NCBI GenBank assembly: GCA_038025085.1
Contig: CM076152.1
Location: forward strand, 30,011,501 to 30,075,500
Origin: Tetragonia tetragonoides
Taxonomy: Eukaryota; Streptophyta; Magnoliopsida; Caryophyllales; Aizoaceae
Direction of reading: 5' to 3'
Length of the DNA stretch: 64,000 bases
The position numbers were made by a program, and so were the translations under genes. The notes beneath the pieces are model-generated. The model saw nothing but the letters and a program-made list of their open reading frames with translations, had not been told where the DNA came from and did no database searches. Each line of letters opens with the position of its first letter. Within the stretch, counting starts at the first letter, position 1. This document shows, piece after piece, positions 58,797 to 64,000 of the stretch.

Positions 58797-61700
58797 GGCG
58801 CGTGATTTTCACACAATTGGGAAATCAAGTGGTGATGGGAATTTCATTTCATAATGGAAGACATTCGGGGAAAGTGTCAGACTGTGTCCAGCCTTGAGCA
58901 ACGTGATTGGGTGAAACTGTGAAAGTGTCGAATGTACACGTGGCAACTGGCTATTGGTGAAGGGATGGGGTCAAGGGAAATTTAGAAAAGCGGACTTTTG
59001 GGACTACTTTTGAAGACCCACAATATACGATCTTTGACTTTGTAAATAACTACATGGAGCAAAGATTTTCAGATTTGCATATTTGTTCATCTCAGGAAAT
59101 TAATTTCTTTCTTTTGTTTATTCTTATGTAATTTTTTCATAGTAGGAATATTAGCTTTAGAAATAGGTTAAACCCTATGAAAATGGGTTTTTTACGTGTG
59201 AAATTAGCATTTGGAAATAGCTGCCATCACATTTTCACATTAATGGAGAATGGAAGACTTTTATTTTTCTATATTTTTTTACTTTGGTTTTGTATATTTA
59301 ACATAAAATTGTAGGAAATTGTCTACCAAAGTTGACACCATGTTGCTACAATTGCTACTACTTGCTAGCAAGTTGCTAGTGTGGGACTACCTCTACGCAC
59401 CAAAAGAAATTAAATATCCTTTTTCTTTTGAAATTTCTTTACCAAATCAATTAATGATTTTTGTTTTTTGGTGGGAGGGGGTAACTAGCCCTTTCTGCAT
59501 TAGGGCCAGTACAACCAAAGAAAGGTCGATAATGAGCGTATGAAACCTTGAACCTAAGACATATATGGGAACGAGTGAAGTTGATACCATTGTATCAAAG
59601 CTTCGCGCTCGATAGTCTGACGGATGATCGTATTTGATTTACGATGATCACTTCTTTAAGAAATTATCATTTGGTTATGATTTTAAAATTACCATTTTAG
59701 TTATGAATTTGAAATTACCTTTTTAGAAATTACCATGCATCTAGTAATGATTTATGAATGTGGAACATCGGTAGTGGACCAATGGAGTTTACTACAAGAA
59801 CTAATAATATGTTGGAAGATTTTGTTTAATTATGAGAGGAATAGGAGAAAGCGTGTGAAGAAATAGAAATATAAGATTTGGCATTTTCCAGCGAAATCGA
59901 GATAATATAAGCGCATATGGAAGCCAAATAATGTTGGCAAAGAAGGTGGCTAGTTCATGTGCAGTTGCATAATTTGGTTTGGTATAATATAACAGTACTT
60001 TTTAATTCTTATTAGGAAAATACTACAAAAAGTAGTGTGAGGAATGAGGATGCAATGTTACCAACAAGGAAGAGATCATGATGCCAACTCCTCCAAATTA
60101 GAAAAGCCGTCTGATTATGGTATGGGTACCCATTAGAATATAGTACATTTGGTTCAAGTGTTTGGTTTAGTTTGATAGTACATTTTATAAGCCCTTTTTC
60201 ATTTGTAGTTGGAGGTTAAACTTGACTGCTTGCGTTTAAAATTGTATATAAAAGTGTTATTCACTCTATTCCATAAGAACATGGTTCTTGACTATATAGT
60301 GGGTATTTAGCATTTACTATTCTTTGTTAAAAAAAATTGAAATTTTGTTACTAAAAAGTCATTCAACATCTATAAACGATGTTGAATTCAACAAGGTTCA
60401 AATCTAAAACATCAAAAAATATTTCTATAAAAAACCATCTAACTGATAGAATTTGACGTTGAAGAACGACTTTCTTTTCATCGTTGTTTTTCAAACAACT
60501 TTTTCACGGAAGACCTCGCTATAGTCTTGTTGATGAATTTACATATATGATATCTTAGTTTCCTTCTTAAAGAATAAGCTCTGCGGTAGTGACATAGGAC
60601 TGATAAAACAATAAACCAAAAAATCTAAAACTAACAGTATTCTCAAAAAAGGAGAGATAAACATACTCAATAAATGGGACAAACGAACCCTCACTAATAA
60701 AGAGACTGGTGTTATTCGAAGAACAACAACTAGAAAACTAATGAAAACTAAAAAAAAATAATTACGAGATTGGGGCTTACCATCAGCATCTATTCACTGA
60801 TCGCAACCTCTAAAACACAATACGATGAAACTTGAGTTTTTGAGAGGGAGGGAGGGGGGAGAGAAGGAGAGAGCTAGTGGGAGATTTTAGCATTTGAGAT
60901 TTATTTATTTATTTTGTTTAATAGTCACTCTCTTATTAGGAGAATATATGCACGAATTAGCCCAAAAAATCATTTTATGGTTAGCGATATCACTTATACG
61001 TACTCACCGCTTCGTGCATTTCAGGCTGCCTAATTAATTTATTTTGACATATAGAGGGAGGCTTCAAGCAAAATAAGTCGTATATGAACAATACGCGTTA
61101 ATTTCGAACATGGTAAGTATGTCGGTCTAATCTGTTTTGGGTCTAATCTTTTTTGGATCTAATAATTTGAGGTTGAATTTTTGGGTTAGAATATGTCTCT
61201 ATATTTACCTTCCGGATTTATTACATATCTTTATTTGGTACATGTCGTCTTTAGGTCATTATTCAAGTATGCCGAGTTTTGACTTAAAAACAACACAATA
61301 GCAATACAATATATTAACAAAATAGATCCATACTATTCCTTTTCCTAAAAACAACTTAAATATATCAATCTTTATAATCCAAGTTTTAATTATGTTCCGA
61401 CATGTGTAAGTATGTAATTCGCATAAGAAGTTGAAAACCTAATAGAAAAGGCCTAAGAGGTAAATGTATGAACAACTTTATTTTGGGTACGTTTTCATTC
61501 ATGTCAAACACTTTTTTCCTTGTAAACGTAACTCCAAAACAAAGTTATTAATGGATCAAAGACTGGAATTTGGATAAATGTGGTTGTTTTTTACATTTTA
61601 AGTACACTTTCATTACTTGATAGACACATAATCACGATAATTAAAAAAACAAATATGTTTATTCATCTAGAATTGACCAGCTCAATTGGACTTTTCACAA

Positions 61701-62498
61701 TCTTTTTAAATAATCTTTGACAAATTTATACCATAATTTCTTGAAAACATGATATATCAAGATGAACCTAAGGTACATAATTTATCTCATTTAGTTTTTA
61801 TCTCATTTAATTTTTACATAATTTATATAATACTGATCAAGATGAACCTACGGTAGATATTTTATGTCATTTAGGTTTTACATTCTTACAATCCAAGTTT
61901 CATCAAATTCCACACTATGAGCCCACCCCTCACCAAACAACCCAAAAAAGAGAAATCTTGGGTAAATAGCGAGTAGTGACGTGAAAGCTCAAACTTGTTG
62001 ACTAAAGACTGGACTCAGTTTAGCTTATATAGCCACTACAAGCTAAGAGTTCATACATTGATGACTTTTGGTGGAAATTTACTTCATAGATTGAAGACTA
62101 TTTCGTGGAAATGTCATCAACGAGTGCTTGTAATTTCCTTGAAGCCCCCCAAAATCAAACAAAAACCACCATACCCTTATCAATTTTATGTCCTCTTTTT
62201 ACATTATAACATCGTTATTAAGCTTTCTAGTTTCTACACAATGAAGAGTCAAACGCCCCAAAAGTCACGGTATAACAATTGGAGGCTAAATTTATGAAGA
62301 AATAGACAGGTGAGAGAGAAACTAAAGACTAATAAGTTGGTAGGTAATAAGTGGCACCCACGACCGTGTTTGTGAAGCTCACGTCTCCCTTTCATGCCAT
62401 TAATGAATTCAATTCATAAAAAAGCACAAGTACTACTACTCGAAGACTACTTATACATCATCAATAATACAATCATACAATCTTATGGTTAAGGCTTT
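58797..62498. other. gene-free stretch downstream of the ATL gene
   Basis: The ATL 3' UTR is at the start, then AT-rich intergenic DNA. A degraded tRNA-like SINE remnant on the minus strand lies at about 59455-59620 (B box GGTTCAAGG...; poly-T side at 59458). A 48-bp direct repeat 80 bp apart is at 61756 and 61836 (ATCAAGATGAACCTA). No gene is supported. Confidence 0.5.
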
Positions 62499-62998
62499 GG
62501 GTGCGTTCTTTAGAGTATATACGGTCAGTTCCATTCAGTTGTCAGTTCGGTGATTTTCAATTCATTTAAGTGATGTTCAGTTTAGTTCAGTGACTCTAAG
62601 TTCAGAAACATAATTTTTGTCTCACATATCAAGTTGTGTTCAAACACTTCAGTGGTATTGAATCCAGTTCAATTCAGTCTTCAGATAAGTTCAGCTCTAG
62701 AGAACACACATTTTCTAACTTTGTTCTCCTTATCTTATTATCAATTCACTACAGTTTAGTTCAGTTCATGTGCGTACTTATCAATCAATCAAATAAATTT
62801 TATTTTAGAATAAATTGATGATGAATTTGCATCATTAGAAAGATTTTAATGTATACTTTCAAATAAGTTTAATATTCAATAAATTAGAACAAGTTTTAAA
62901 TGGTTAACTATTAAACTTAAAAAATCAATTTAATTCAAATCAGTCCAATTGAAATAAGTTCAGTTACATATTTTTCCATCCGTTGCAAAGAACGGGCC
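62499..62998. mobile_element. MITE with GGGTGCGTTCTTT ends, about 500 bp
   Basis: The left end GGTGCGTTCTTTA and right end CAAAGAACGGGCC are imperfect inverted repeats. The body contains many TTCAGTTCAGT words on both strands. No coding. The target duplication is unclear; the class is possibly PIF/Harbinger or hAT. Confidence 0.45.
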
Positions 62999-63496
62999 AT
63001 AAGTGGGGGGATCTTGGATTGCAGATAAAGGAACTACATTGGCACATATTTATGGCATGCCAAATTTCCGTTAAGAGTTGTCATTATATTCTAGACATAC
63101 ATCATGAGCTAATTAGTGAAATATCGTTCCTAGATGACTTTTGTTGATTGTCCAACGTGTAAAATTGGCAATTATGTAGATCTTTTGATGGAGGAAATAT
63201 CTTGTAATAAGGTTGGTAAATAATATCTTCCTGTTATTGACATTTTTTTTTCTTGCACTCTTCTCGTATGTTGATAGTTTTCTTTTTGAAAAAGAGAACT
63301 TATCAGACATGATATTTTCTCAAGGAAATATCTCTCAATAGTGTTCTAAAATCGAAGATCACGTATGCTTCTTTCTATTACTAAAGATCTTCAGTTTTAA
63401 TTGGCCGGTGTCTCATTTATTGTCTCACTTCTTTGTGCATATAACATAACATTTAATATTTATTTTCATATTAAACTGGTTAGTATATATGATGAT

Positions 63497-63650
63497 GAGC
63501 AAGTCTTGTACGTGTGAGACCAACTTACGTAAAAATAGGATTACTATTTAGAAATGTAGAGCTCACTTATTATAAGTCGTGACACTTGTTCTATTGAAAG
63601 GTGATCATCGTCTTACCAAAAGTTATAGTAAAACCGTCTTATAAATACTT
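63497..63650 (-). repeat. dispersed short repeat (GTGAGAC family), copy C
   Basis: Its reverse complement aligns with copies A and B (TAAGACGGTTTTACTATAAC, ATCACCTTTCAATAGAACAA, TCTAAATAGTAATCC, GTTGGTCTCACACG). Confidence 0.65.
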
Positions 63651-63926
63651 GAGATTAAATGAAATAGTAGATGTGACACCGAGTAGCTAGAATTGGTGAT
63701 CTCAATTACTTTCCAGCAATATTGTAAGTTGTACGTCATTGTTAGTGAAATGACTCTCTCATAAGGATATCGATCTATGTGATAAAATCAGAGTTGTGAA
63801 CAGAGAGAATTTGTAGAGAGAGAAAATGAATTGGGGAAGAAAATCCCTTTGTTGATTGAATGAACTGAATTAATGATCGAAGCTTTGTTACAGAGACCTA
63901 TATATGTACAGTGGCTAACTAACTAT

Positions 63927-64000
63927 CACTATAAAAAATCAGGCGTTTTGCTACCGACTCAATCGGTCGCTAATGGGGTTAAATCGGTCTCAAAAGGGTT
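63927..64000 (+). mobile_element. CACTA (En/Spm) transposon, 5' end, cut by the window
   Basis: It begins CACTATAAAAAATCAGGCG and continues with the start of subterminal repeats (CGACTCAATCGGTCGCTAA, AAATCGGTCTCAAAAGG). CACTA followed by an A-rich stretch and short subterminal repeats is the signature of this superfamily. The rest lies outside. Confidence 0.7.

Overview
The window looks like a euchromatic stretch of a eudicot nuclear genome. It is AT-rich, has spliced genes with GT..AG introns, and is filled with plant transposons. The abundance of short repeats with GTGAGAC-type ends weakly suggests Caryophyllales; that is a guess from repeat character only. No tRNA, rRNA, CRISPR or prokaryotic feature was seen.

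Host genes (five): (1) an EBP2-type rRNA-processing factor on the minus strand (786-1706) with a 5'UTR intron and a telo-box/site II promoter; (2) the catalytic part of a PTC7-type PP2C phosphatase on the plus strand (37519-38504) whose upstream exons are unclear; (3) TOM9/TOM22, a mitochondrial import receptor subunit, on the minus strand (42006-42317); (4) a four-exon SAM-dependent methyltransferase/spermidine-synthase-like gene on the minus strand (45154-50825) that carries a one-base frameshift in its SAM-binding region and a second anomaly at its start; (5) an ATL-type RING-H2 E3 ligase on the plus strand (57819-58796).

Between the genes: 2.9-3.9 kb is a 44-bp AT-rich minisatellite. 4.7-7.2 kb holds two copies of an orphan promoter/first-exon cassette, a decayed MULE/FAR1-type transposase and hAT MITE pieces. 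10.5-31.5 kb is one nested structure: a nearly full-length LINE (16-bp target duplication, poly-A) was hit inside ORF1 by a chromodomain (Tekay-type) Ty3/gypsy element with very long LTRs. The 5' LTR of that element was then hit by a Helitron, and its 3' LTR by a long-TIR MITE. The gypsy element also has an extra ORF upstream of gag and a double polypurine-tract/LTR-start junction at its 3' end. 32-34.5 kb contains a truncated LINE and a probable solo LTR.

A second nest lies at 53.8-55.7 kb: a hAT-type element (8-bp target duplication, CAGGGGCGG ends) containing a 1.2-kb foldback element. The foldback arms are built from repeated 20-bp self-palindromes and flank trinucleotide arrays. The last 74 bp are the start of a CACTA transposon that runs off the window.

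The host genes are unrelated housekeeping/regulatory genes and show no sign of acting together. The strongest novelty is structural: the two nested transposon stacks, whose order of insertion can be read from target duplications, the palindrome-of-palindromes element, and the duplicated orphan promoters. No new multi-gene system was found.
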